A DNA stretch of 64,000 nt from Dactylonectria macrodidyma (Eukaryota; Ascomycota; Sordariomycetes; Hypocreales; Nectriaceae). The notes under the pieces were generated by a model. The model was given only the letters and a program-made list of their open reading frames with translations, had not been told where the DNA came from and ran no database searches. Of this stretch, positions 1-10,735 are shown piece by piece. The position numbers and the translations under genes are program-made. How positions within the stretch are numbered: position 1 is the stretch's first letter; each line of letters begins with the position of its first letter. The DNA lies in the NCBI GenBank assembly GCA_020744425.1, contig JAGMUV010000005.1, positions 1,674,001 to 1,738,000 on the forward strand, in the 5' to 3' direction.

Positions 1-381
1 TACAATCCCCATCTCGCCCGTTCAAGACAATACATGATAGTGTCCACCCCCAGAACTTGTGCCTGCAACACCAAAGTACAGTGGGGTGCCTGGGGATTAG
101 TGCCCCGCAGCCAGCCAGCCAGATGCCTGTTTAGGCCTTATTTTGGCCTGTTTGGGCGGATGACGCTGCGCCTTTGTGCAGGCTATTGCATCACATGCGA
201 GTCGGGCTCTGTGAAATGCAAACTCCAAACTGCAAACTGCGCCAGTGCTTCCCAGTCCCACGAGCCTCTTCAAACCCCAACATTCGCATCGCCAGCTCTC
301 AAATTCGACATCCCCCGGGCCTCCACGGCGTGATGATGTAGCTCGAGCCCGACTCGACAAGCTTCAGGGGTCGACGACGCC
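1..381. other. Upstream region of the STB6-like gene
   Basis: No coding exon is recognised here. The short open frames on both strands overlap each other and have no recognisable content. The last 130 bases are C-rich, as is common just upstream of fungal start codons. The region is probably promoter and 5' leader of the gene that starts at 382. Confidence 0.5.
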
Positions 382-3165
382 ATGGCCTTTCTATTCCCCC
401 CGCCGCCTGATTCGCGAACCCACAAGCAGGACGACGATTTCCTCGCCGCCGCCGCAAGGGTTCAAGCTCAACGCGGCACGCGAGCAAACCCTCAGGAGTG
501 CGCCCCAGCTCCCATGCAAGGCGATTTTCAGATCTCGATCCAGGCTCAGGATGGAGGCGGCCTCGAGGCTGTGCCTTCGCTCCAACAGTTGCCTCCTGTG
601 CAGCGGAAGCACCTCGTCTTTGCCGACCCGATCGCATTCCGGTGAGTAGGCTCTATGCTGTTTGCTGGCTTTCCTCACAGGTGCTTTACTAAAAGTCCCT
701 TTGGCAGATATTTGGAAGACGACAGCTGTGTCACAGTGGTTGAGCGTCGCGCCGTGCTCTGCGGATACGAATCCTACCTCGTCGAACAATGGGCCTGCTC
801 ACGGCAGTCCCCGACCCTTGTCATCACCACGTATACAGGCGACCAGAAACACTCCATCATCGTCAGTGTTTTGTCCGTGCCGGCGGACGAGACTTTGTGG
901 CCAGTGAAATTGCGTGTATACTTCAAAGCCATCCAGAAATTCCATGCGAGGCCCAAGGAGACATCCTTCGGAGCTCTCATGGTAACCAACCTCAGCAGCT
1001 TTCCTTCTGCTCTCACCGTCATTCTAGTTCCAGAAGGAGACATCCGAAAATATCGTCAAACGTTCATCGTCAATGAAGATCTCAAACGACTCGGTTGTTC
1101 GGGACGGTCAGGTCTGACACTCAATGAACCGGCTGAGACAACACGAGCCAAGTTCCAACAGCTATACAAGACCAGCGATCGGGTTCCATTGTCCCAGGCC
1201 GTCACAGAACTGATCAAGCTGTGTCAAGTTGCCTTGTATATGTTTGAGAAGCTTGATCATGAATACATCGACGGTTTGCTCTGCGACATGACTGAGACTG
1301 CGATCAGCAATTGGTGGACCGAGGTTGGAGCTGAACACTACAACTTCGAGCCCACCGACGGCATCTTGGGGCCCACGACCGTCTCCGCGCTCCTCGGCAT
1401 GTTTATGGGAGCAAGGAACCGCCTCCACTGGTATGGGGTGCAGGTCTCCAAGGACGTCTTTGATGTCGATAGCACAAAACGCGGTGTCGGCCACTTTCAA
1501 AAGGCGCAAAAGCTTGAAAAGACTCGACGGTTGGATCGTCAGACACTCCTCAAGCTATACAGTGCATCTGCCAAAGCAGCAGCGGGTGAAGGTTGGGGTG
1601 TGCAACGAGCAGTCAAGTCTACCGTCACTGAGATCGGAGGCAAGAGGGGTGAGCTTGTCATGGGCATGGTCTCTGGAAAGGACAAGGGTGGGCTTGCGGA
1701 CATTGAAACCCTAGATATCAACAGGTTCATCAGCTTGGTGTACGGCGAGAGACCGAAATGGCTCTGGCATGGCAAACCAAGACGAACCCCCGCCGAATTA
1801 CCCAGCCGCACGCCAGAACTAGGCACCGCGATGGTCTGGAAAGAGAACCCCTCCCTTGCAAACTCCAAGCGACCCAATCCACCATCGGTAGAGGAGGAAC
1901 CAGAGGTCAAGCGAGTCGATGAGTCTCCGGCCATCTATTCGGCCTATCCGCCAGGCTCTGCGATTAGTATCAGCAGAAATCCAAACAACAAAGATGCGCT
2001 ACCCAAGACGGTGTTCAAGAGCGTTACGGGCAAGATGAGTGATGCCCGCTCTGGCCTCGGACGCATCAAGGATGCTGTTGGAGGAGGCTTGCGAGGCCAT
2101 AATGTTCGACCATCTGTCTCCACAAGAGAGGACTTTCCAGACATCGTCATCCCTGGTGGCGCTACACAGAACTCGGGCATGTTGTTAAGTTCACCACCCA
2201 TGACAGGCGTGAACAGAGCTTTTACATGGAAGAACAAGCCAGAAGAATATCTTGCTGCCATGAGAAGAGGCGATACGGATGCAATCTCTGGTCTTCCGCA
2301 CACGTCGCATTTTGCGTCTACTTCGACGGTTGACATCAAATCAACTAGTGCACCTGTTTACGAGTCTCAAAAGCGATTTGAGCAGGAGGGAGAATTTGTA
2401 GATTTCGCCGCTGAAGTGCGGAAAGGTGTTCTCTCCAAGGCACCATCTGCTGTGGGATCACTCGTTGATGAAGTCGATCTTCAAGGCCCGATACTGGAGG
2501 CTGAGGTCAAGGCCAGGCCCATACAGTTAGGGCTTTCAAGGAGACACAGCGTCCACCTTGTCGGCTGCCCAAAGAAGCGTTTTCCAAATGAGAATCGCTG
2601 GCCGCGACGGATGTCGTTTGGTGACGCTGAGGACGCAGTCTTAACTTGGACGCCGATCATAGATATCACCGACCCTACCACCGACCTGGCGAGCCTTGAG
2701 GCCTATGCCGAGATTGCCCGGTATCTCAACGAGCATATAGACGGCATCAAAACTGACATCGAACCCTGGGTGTCAGAGAAGCTCAAGGTTGTGGAGCTCC
2801 TCGATGAGCGGTACGGCCGGGATAGGGAAGAGCTCCAAGCTCTGTACGAGCAACTCAACGAGGCCTGCCAACGCCTCCGAGTGAGTGCGGATGAGGTGCT
2901 CTCAGAAGAGCGAGCCCATCTTACGGAGGGTCTCAAGGAGGTCGAGGTTCTCATAGCCAAGCTCGACTACGAAACCAATGCCCTACTCCAAAAGGTCATA
3001 GATGTCGAGGATGGTATCATCACATTCGAGAGGCAAGTCGAGGACATGGAGCAAAGAGCTGATTCGCTCAAAGTTCAGCTTGAGACGGAAGGCTGGCTTC
3101 ATTGGGCGTTCAGGAGCTTGACGGGCATTGGGACAGGGCCCGATATTACACGCTCGATACCCTAG
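382..3165 (+). CDS. STB6-like protein (fungal STB6 N-terminal domain)
   Basis: Two exons, 382-641 and 708-3165, are joined across a 66-bp intron with donor GTGAGT and acceptor TTTGGCAG. The join gives Phe-Arg-Tyr-Leu-Glu-Asp-Asp, which runs straight into the conserved block. The product is 905 aa. Residues about 80-390 have the features of the fungal STB6-like N-terminal domain (VTVVERRAVLCGYESYLVEQW, then a repeated Trp/Tyr-rich helical part). Yeast Stb2/Stb6 were found as Sin3-binding proteins, so a role beside a histone deacetylase corepressor is a family-based inference; nothing in the sequence shows it. The middle is low-complexity and basic/Ser-rich. Residues about 750-885 are rich in Glu, Leu and Lys and look like a coiled coil. 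The 382 ATG is the only start in frame with the upstream exon. Confidence 0.85.
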
Positions 3166-3552
3166 TTCATCCACGTGGAGCCATTTAGTGTTGTTGGGGG
3201 TATTCAAGCTTGGAGTTTTGTACGGGCAAGCGTCCTTGGTTTTTGTTTCGATCGAGCGACTTAGGAGTAGCGTAGCAGCAGCATAGGATACCATGGATGT
3301 CGTTCTTTGTGTGATGTGGACACATCTAGTAGAGGAGGTGTTTTATCGTGACAGCCATGCCGCGGATCCGTATACAACTAGTTTTACAGCCCGTCTTAAT
3401 AACCCATCTTCCAACCCATATGCCGTTCCAGGTCCCTGTAGATGAAAGCGCACGATGTCCCAAACCCAAGCACCAGATATTCATACAAGGCTTCTTCCAC
3501 TGGCCAACTCCTTCCGCTCTATGGTCATGTATTCATCTCTTTAGCGGTTCTC
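3166..3552. other. Convergent intergenic region between STB6-like gene and TIM10
   Basis: A 387-bp stretch between two stop codons that face each other. It should hold the 3' ends of both transcripts. No further gene is seen. Confidence 0.6.
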
Positions 3553-3959
3553 TTAGAACATGCCGCCGGTGCCACTCTGAGCACCAGCGCCCAAGGCCTG
3601 GCCCTGCTGCTGCATGATCTCGCTGACCTTCATTGATGTGTCGAGGAACTTGGCGGTGCATCGATCGAGGCAGACGGATTCGCCCTTGTTGAGCTCGCCC
3701 TCACGGTAGTCGGTAGGGATGCACTTGGCCTGGCACGCCTTTTGCAGGCTGTTTCATTTCACGTGTTAGCCTTCCGCTCTGCAGTTTCCCACTCCGTAGC
3801 GAGACTCTTCTAAGCCGCCATGTCTACCGACGACACGCATCCTCGGGTACCAAGCTCTTACCGGTTGTAGGTGTCGGCCATCATGCGCATCTCACCCTCG
3901 ACAGCGGCAATCTTCTGCTCCGAGGTAGGCTGAGGGCGACCCATTCCGAGGAAAGACAT
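3553..3959 (-). CDS. tim10: Mitochondrial small Tim chaperone Tim10
   Basis: Two minus-strand exons, 3959-3862 and 3748-3553, flank a 113-bp intron (donor GTAAGA, acceptor AAACAG). The product is 97 aa, close to the yeast protein's length. It starts [11 protein letters not shown], as Tim10 does, and has the paired CX3C motifs of the small Tims (C-QAK-C and C-LDR-C) around a conserved [11 protein letters not shown] segment. Tim10 works with Tim9 as a hexameric chaperone in the intermembrane space and hands hydrophobic carrier precursors to the TIM22 complex. The paired CX3C cysteines form the disulfides that fold it. Neither exon contains the complete motif set, so the gene can be missed by a simple open-frame search. 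Tim9 and Tim8 lack this start and the GELNK block, so the assignment is firm. Confidence 0.93.
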
Positions 3960-4667
3960 GTTGGCGGTTTTGTAGGGGTTGACGTTTTGTTCTGGGTGGA
4001 CGGTCGAGGAGTTCGCAGGTTGAAGCTGGTGGGACTATGACTTGCGGTTTCAATTATGCTGGCAGGTAAAATTTCCACTTATCGATCAAAGTTGATTACG
4101 TGAGACGCTTTATCACCGCTAGCCTACCCTACACGCTCGAGGCGCAAATAATGTGCAACTTCATTTGCAGACATTGAACTACGGGGGGATTAAATATAAA
4201 CCGAAATTCGACATAATTTCATTCAAAAATCTAATAGGAATGCATCCACTATCATGCTTGGATTTGGCCGCGAGGCTACACAATTTCTCTGTTCCAATCA
4301 GTCCAAATCCCAAGATACTAGAGCTCAAGAGAGGCGGATACTCTACACGTATTATCTGAGTGCTTCAAAAGTAGAAAGACAGTGTCATTTAGAGCATATG
4401 CTTTCATTCTTTGGATTCTGTTTCTATCCCGCCGAAATTTTGAAATGCAGAGTAAGCAACCCAAGTGATTAAAGGATACTAGTTTCAATGAACCTTGCGG
4501 CCGGTTGTGAACTACATGGATCCAATTTCATCAAAGCAAGTTATGAGTGATAATAGTGAAGCGAAGAAATCTAATTTCAAGACTCTTGTAGCAGAGACCT
4601 AAAACTTGTGGACTGGTATCGACATGGTATTTGCTCAAAAAGACAGTTTCTTTTGTCCTCAACAACT
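3960..4667. other. AT-rich intergenic region between TIM10 and ALDH
   Basis: From about 4090 to 4660 the base composition is visibly more AT-rich than the flanking genes. No open frame has recognisable content. The TIM10 promoter must lie at its left end and the 3' end of the ALDH transcript at its right end. I see no inverted repeats or transposase relic that would explain the composition. Confidence 0.5.
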
Positions 4668-6175
4668 CTAGTTTCTGAAAGTAACCGTCTTTGACCTCAC
4701 CCATTCGCTCAGCCCAGCCGACGCATTGAATCGGCCATATCCACTGGACTTGGCTCCTCCATGAGGAAGGGAGCTCTCATCATGAACGGTCATGTTGTTG
4801 ATGTGCACCGCTCCTGTCTCAATCTCGCGAGCAATCCGCAGACCTCTCCTCAAATCCGAGGTGAAAACCGCCGACGACAAGCCGTATTCGGTGTCGTTAG
4901 CAAGCCGGATAGCCTCCTCTTCTGTCTCAATCTCCAAGATGGAGACGGTCGGGCCAAATGACTCCGTCTTGTACAGATCCATATTTGTCGTGACATTGCT
5001 GACGATGATTGGCCTCAGTCGGGTTGCAGTGGCCTCCTGGAGACCTAAATCTCCGTGAACAATGGAAGCACCGTTTGAGACCGCATCTTTAACGAGTGCC
5101 TTGTTCTTGTCTGCAGCTGCCGCGCTGATAAGCACCGGCGCGTCGTTCTCGGCCGAGAAGATCTTGGCAACAGAAGCAGCCAGCCTTTTCTCAAACTCTG
5201 ATCGAATGGCTTTGTGCACCAAGATCTTCTCTGTGGACATGCAAATTTGGCCAGAGTTGAGGAACGATCCCAGAGCACACTGTCCTGCAGCCAGATCGAG
5301 ATCGGCATCTTCCCATACAATTGCAGGAGCCTTACCGCCCAGCTCGAGAACAACGGGTTTTAGATGGTCTCCAGCAAGCTTTGCAATGATTCGTCCGACC
5401 GCGGTACTCCCCGTAAAGTTGATCTTCCTGACATGTGGACTCTGTATCAAGGCTGAAGTTACTGCTGCAGCGGAAGATCGTTCATTGAAGAGGACGTTCA
5501 AGACACCATCTGGTAGACCGGCCTCTTGGAACACTGATGCAATGGCCAGCATTGTACGGGGAGAAAGCTCGCTACCCTTGAAGACTACTGTATTGCCGGC
5601 AGCAATGGGAAAGATGACAGCCCTAGTGCCGAGAATGTAGGGAGCATTCCTTGATGTCAATGCGTTAGCGGGTTGAAAAGAATTAAGACGAATAAGGCAT
5701 ACCAAGGAGCAATTGCTAGGACGACACCATAAGGCTCTTGCAAGACAATTGCGCTGGTGTCCGAGCTCATAGTGGCCGGATATGAGCCCTCGAGGGTGGC
5801 TATCCGCCCAGCAACATCCTTGATGTGGTTGATGGAAACATTCAAGTTGAAGTCAGCCCAACCAGATTCAGCGCCTGTCTCATCCTGCATGTATTGACGC
5901 AATTCAGGACGGCGCCTCTCCATAACCTCAGCAGCCTTCAGAAATACATCGCGTCGTTTCTCCGGGGGAGTCTTTCGCCATGACTTGAGAGCCTCTGCGG
6001 CAGCCTCGACTGCGGCGTTGGCATCGTCAACAGATGCAGTGTAGCACCGGTGAACGACTTTGCCTGTGGCAGGAGAGACGACATCGAACGCCTGGCTGGA
6101 GTGATAATCGGAGCCCTTTATCAGGAAAGGAATGGTGTGAATAGACTCATTGCTGGTGGGTGTTTCGGCTGGCAT
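4668..6175 (-). CDS. NAD(P)-dependent aldehyde dehydrogenase family protein
   Basis: Two minus-strand exons, 6175-5703 and 5649-4668, flank a 53-bp intron (donor GTATGC, acceptor ATCAAG). The join gives Ala-Pro-Trp-Asn-Ala-Pro, the usual ALDH cofactor-site motif, split inside the Trp codon. The product is 484 aa, a normal length for the superfamily. The FTGSTAVGR nucleotide-binding turn, the general base Glu260 in LELGGKAP and the catalytic Cys294 in NSGQICMSTE are all present. The enzyme should oxidise an aldehyde to the acid with NAD(P)+. The overall sequence most resembles the salicylaldehyde/vanillin-dehydrogenase branch, but substrate choice cannot be read from motifs. There is no targeting signal or peroxisomal tail, so it is probably cytosolic. 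It is divergent from the Zn2Cys6 regulator at 8326. Confidence 0.92.
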
Positions 6176-8325
6176 GATGGTAGTGGTGATGGTGGTGGTG
6201 GTGGTGGTGGTGGTAATTGCTGTGTGAGAACTTCTATTCCCGAGACGCTCTTACCCGGCGATCCCTTTGCTCTTAAAAGAAACCGGGTGTCCATCGCACG
6301 ATAATGTATATCCGAGGGAAGAAACTATGCCAAACCCCGCATGTTTGAAGTGTGGACATGGACCGGGTTGTGGAGGGGATCACCAACAGAGCAGAGCCAT
6401 CGGGAGCGTATACGAGCCCGCCCACGTTCGGGTGAGGTTCCGGTGGGGGGACGCCTCCACCTAGGACTAAAAGACTCCAGAGAGAACTCCAAGCCGCACA
6501 GGGTCACTTCAGCTCCCCTTGAGTGACTCAGCCATGTGAAGTGCCAGGTAAATCATGGAGGAGGAATGTGCACTTTGTTGACGTAAAGTGCCACGTATCT
6601 ATGACATAGTGATAGTGGTAGCGGGCGTGGGCGTGGAAATACTCTAAAGTATTGTGCGTGGGATGCCTCGCGGGAGCAACTGGTCAGGAATCGACGGGAA
6701 GCGCTGGCGCAAACACAGAAAACCCAAAGATTCTATCGTTCTCAATGGATTGAACCTGTTGGCTTGGCCTGGTGTCAAGAGATATTCAGCCTCTTGGAGC
6801 ACAAGACAAATCACTGTTGCTTCAACGCATCAGGCTCCAAAAATGGCTGGGGAACCCATATAGTCCGTATGCGGAGAGACTCTGCCATAATAAGCTCATC
6901 GTCCTTTGGGTGGTAATATGGTTGACGTACCTGGGTCGGGGATGATCCCTGGGAGGGCAAAAATGACTTCTGACTTCGGAGTGGGAGGTTGCACATGGCT
7001 CTTTGGAGCGTGTACGGGCCGCAGCACTCTCTTGGCGGGAGGTCGAACGGTGTCGGAGTCTGGCATGACGTTGAGTGGATAGCCCAATTGATGGATTGCT
7101 CAGGAGTAGACGTGTAGACGTGACATGTCGGGTGGGATGAACAGTGGTGCGATTGTGTTCTGATTAATAGGGGCAGTATTGATATCTGGTTCCGTCCTAG
7201 ATTGGAGAGGGGAAGTCGGCCGTCTTTGACAAGACCAGGCGCGTGATTGAGGACAAATCAATGCTAGGGGACTCGATAACGTTGCAATATGGCTTCAGAT
7301 GAAAGTCTAGATATCGTGGAGATAAATCGAATGTGGAGAAATAGAGAGCGAGACCGGCACCGTTGCGCCTAGAAGAAGCATGTCTCGTCATGTCTCAGCC
7401 GCTCCATTTTTCTACAGCCGTTGTGGGGAAGGTGCCTTCATCACTGAAGGGATATGGCGAATGATGGTGGAAGGCGTGACTTTCTTTGGGGGCAAGGTGT
7501 GAACTGTTCGGGACCTTGCCTTAACTTCGTTGGAACAACCTAGGATATGGCTCCACAGTAGAGGAGGATGCATGCTGTGTGCATAGCAAGAGTGGAGAGA
7601 TCTCGAATACGCCCATAACCTTTGCGTTCTTGGTATTTTTTTACCCGTCTCTGTGACATCGACGGAATGCTCTTTGATCTGATGCTTGTAGGATCATCCT
7701 GCGCCGCCCTTCCAGGTTCGGCAGTGCTTGCGCTTGTACCTTCCCTGATTGATATTCGAGCGAACCATTCCATGGAACCTGGAAACGGTGGATCATTTCA
7801 ACAGCCACGTGACTGCCGTTACGGGCAACTAGCTAATCACAGGGCGCAATCCCCACCGCTGAGTGTGGGATCCCTCCTTCCCACTGTTTTCGGTATCCCC
7901 GCCCAAGTTGCCCAGTTTGCGTCTGGTTTTTGCATGGCAAGACTCGGCCTGCCACTCTGAGGCGCTAGCCATCAATCGAGCGACGAACGAAGGCGCCTTT
8001 TTCCTTGTTGACGTGCGAAAAGCAATCTTCACCTTGCAACAAAAACCGCCCTCCACCCAAGCGCAAAACCCCCGGCGCCGCTTCGCTCATTCCCCCCTCC
8101 GCATTCGGCCCTCGCCAGCGCACCACCTTTTCGCTCTGCAACCACCAACCCAGGACCCCCCCAACACCGCGATACCGGCCATCCGCCTGCCTCCGTCTGT
8201 CTCCGTTGTGACCCGTTTCCCCCCCTTGGCGCGTCCAAGCAGCAAGGGCTCCTGCCGCTTGTGCAGCTCGCTGTTCGAGTCGCCGCCTCCGTCTCCGTCG
8301 TCCGGCTGCCGGGCGGTGTTGTTGG
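6176..8325. other. Divergent intergenic region between ALDH and the Leu3-type regulator
   Basis: About 2.15 kb between two divergent start codons. The left end carries a GGT microsatellite just upstream of the ALDH start. The right end (about 8035-8325) is strongly pyrimidine-rich on the plus strand and is probably the 5' leader of the regulator. The open frame at 7863-8435 runs in another frame through that leader and has no domain content. No other gene is seen. Confidence 0.55.
6191..6214 (+). repeat. (GGT)8 microsatellite
   Basis: Eight perfect GGT units lie 16 bp upstream of the ALDH start codon, so on the ALDH transcript strand this is a run of ACC in the 5' leader. Such a tract can vary in length between strains. 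Confidence 0.95.
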
Positions 8326-10735
8326 ATGGACGGCTCGACCATTATGGCCATTGGTGGGGCGGCTTCCATGAGCCCGACCAGCCCCGTCAGTTCTCGTCAC
8401 GGTCATGGGAACGGGAACGGCCACGGCGCAGTTAAGCGCAAGAGGAGCAGCATGACTGGTCTCGAGAGTAGCCCGGGAAGCATCATTGACGATGAACATG
8501 GCGACAACGAGAAGAAGCGCCAGCCTGGCGTCAAGAGGGCCTGCAACGAGTGTCGCCAGCAAAAAGTGAGTCAGTCCTCTTCCTCTGTCATGCCCAGTCT
8601 TCTTCCGCCTGGAACAACGCGCAACTTACTGATCATTCTTTTCAATGGACAATAGCTTCGCTGCGATGTTGTACAGGACCCGTTCCAGAGCTGCTCGCGG
8701 TGTAATCGTCTCAAGTTGGAGTGCAAGATCGAGTCCAATTTCAAGCGCGTCGGCAAGCGGTCTAAACACGCCGAGATGGAGAAGGAAATTGATCGTTTGC
8801 GCCGCAACATCTCCCGTGCCAAGTCGCAAGGCTATGTCTTGGAGGACGACGACGATATGAACTCCCCAATCGCTCACAGCAACCCGACATACACCCATTC
8901 CCATACCCGGAACCCGTCCTTGATGGGCTCTGATGAGGCTGTCTCCTCATTATTGCATCTCAAGCGCGGGGGAAACTACAATGTACCCCGATACACACAC
9001 GAGCTGGAGAACGTGCAATTGACCGAAGAAAACGTCACAAACCTTTTCCTCGAGTTCTTTAATTTTTACCACCAGTTCTTGCCATTTCTCAACCCCCAGC
9101 AACCGCCTGATCAATACTACCAGCAACATCCTCTCCTCTTCTGGTCCATCATTGCTGTCGCCGCCCGTCGATTTAGCCCACAGAATGTTCCGAATCTTCT
9201 CAACAATCTTTCTGGCCCATTGACACGATTCCTGTGGTCAACGATCGGCGAGGTCCCTAGTAACTACTACGTGGTCAAGGGAATGTGTTTGCTGTGTACA
9301 TGGCCCTTGCCGACGAGCACGACATCGTCAGATCCGACGCATATTCTGTGTGGTGTCATGATGAAGACCGCAACTGGTATTGGACTCCACCGACCGAATC
9401 ACATACAGGATTTCTCCAGGGTTTCAGTTGAGCTGAATAAAGAGCAGCTTAGTGATCGGGTCACGACATGGGCAGTATGCAACATCGTGGCGCAATCAGT
9501 CGGTACCGGATATGGCCAGCCGGCATCGAGTCTTTATGACTGGACTTTGGCGACGAGGCCAGGGGACGATGGGTCGTTTCAACTTTCCCCAGAACTGGAG
9601 GCTAGATTGCAGATTGAACGATTCTGCGACAAGGTGTCCAAGGAAATGTATAGCAATGCCAGCGACCCGAGAGGGGTTGCCGGTGACGAGCACCGAGCCA
9701 TGTTGATGCGAGTGTACCGCCGGGACTATGCCGAGCTCCACGCAATCACCATGTCGCAAGATTTGGGTCCCATCATCAACCTGCATATGAGAGCTGCAGC
9801 CCTCCATATGCGCCTAGCCGGCTTCTTCGACTCAAGTAAGACGCCCGGGTACATGGATGACCTGATGGGTCTTTGGCGAGCGACTACATGCTTCCTCGAT
9901 GATGTTCTGGAGGTGGACAAAGTCACAAGCCCTCGGGATAGTTTTGGCGGCACCATTCTCCTCTATGCGACCAACTACATCAACCAGATGATGGTTGCCG
10001 CTGGCTTTGCCCTTCTCAAGCTGATGAGATCATTCTTTGCGAAGACAATTGACTTTCACCGCGGCCGCAACCTATTTCACCAAACCATCCGAGCCATCCG
10101 GGCCACCAGCGTCGTTAATAACGATTTGCAATGGCGGTTGGCTGAATTGATGGTGCAGATGTGGAACGGTGCCCGGCTTGATAGTAATCAACAGTCATTT
10201 AACAGCAATGACGACTCTCCGATCCAAATGGACGACAGTCTACAGTTGAAGGTGCGATGCCGTCACAGTATGAGTCTTGTGTTCGACTCAGTCTGGAGAT
10301 GGAGAGAAGACTATCAGGCTATCGGGAGAGGGAACATAGATGGTAAGTCGGCTGGTATCTGTAATTCATGTGCGCTTCTTTTTCGCTCGTCTCTACTGTC
10401 CTTCACGACGACCTGATGCTAACATGACCGTGAAACTAGCTGCGAAGCAACCCACCAACCCGGACTCGGCCAACGAATCTTCGGCTTCATCAACGCACCT
10501 GGACTCTACCCTGATGCCGGCAAATGTTCTCCCTACGTCGAACATACTCTCCACAAACGGCGCCTTGACACCGAGCGCTACTGGCCTCTCGGTTCCATCC
10601 TCAGCACCAAACAGTATGATAGGGGGCATCAACTACGGTGAAACGAACTACGATTTCTTCGACCCGCAACACTGGATGTTGGACGGCCTTCTTGACTTTA
10701 ACTATTCCTTTGTACCGCCCTTGGAAGGCGCATAG
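8326..10735 (+). CDS. Zn(II)2Cys6 transcription factor, Leu3-like spacing
   Basis: Three exons, 8326-8565, 8656-10342 and 10440-10735, with introns of 90 and 97 bp (the second has a GCTAAC branch point), encode 740 aa. The binuclear cluster is split by intron 1: Cys73, 76, 83, 93, 96 and 103, i.e. CX2CX6CX9CX2CX6C. The nine-residue central loop and the following FKRVGKRSKHAEME linker resemble Leu3/War1-type regulators rather than Gal4. A helical region (residues about 105-125) could dimerise. The middle (about 190-560) has the Leu/Trp-rich look of the fungal middle homology region, including the LLCTWPLP block. The C-terminus is Ser/Asn/Pro-rich and ends in an aromatic segment (HWMLDGLLDFNYSF) that could activate transcription. 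A nuclear regulator is certain in kind; the target genes are unknown. Confidence 0.9.

Noticed and set aside
8716..10416. The regulator read as a single-exon protein without its zinc cluster
   Set aside because: That frame starts inside the cluster. Joining 8326-8565 restores all six cysteines with correct spacing, and the 10343 donor/10439 acceptor restores a C-terminal exon.
4668..10735. ALDH plus divergent Zn2Cys6 regulator as a small metabolic gene cluster
   Set aside because: They are 2.1 kb apart with no backbone, transporter or second enzyme nearby; divergent placement alone is weak.
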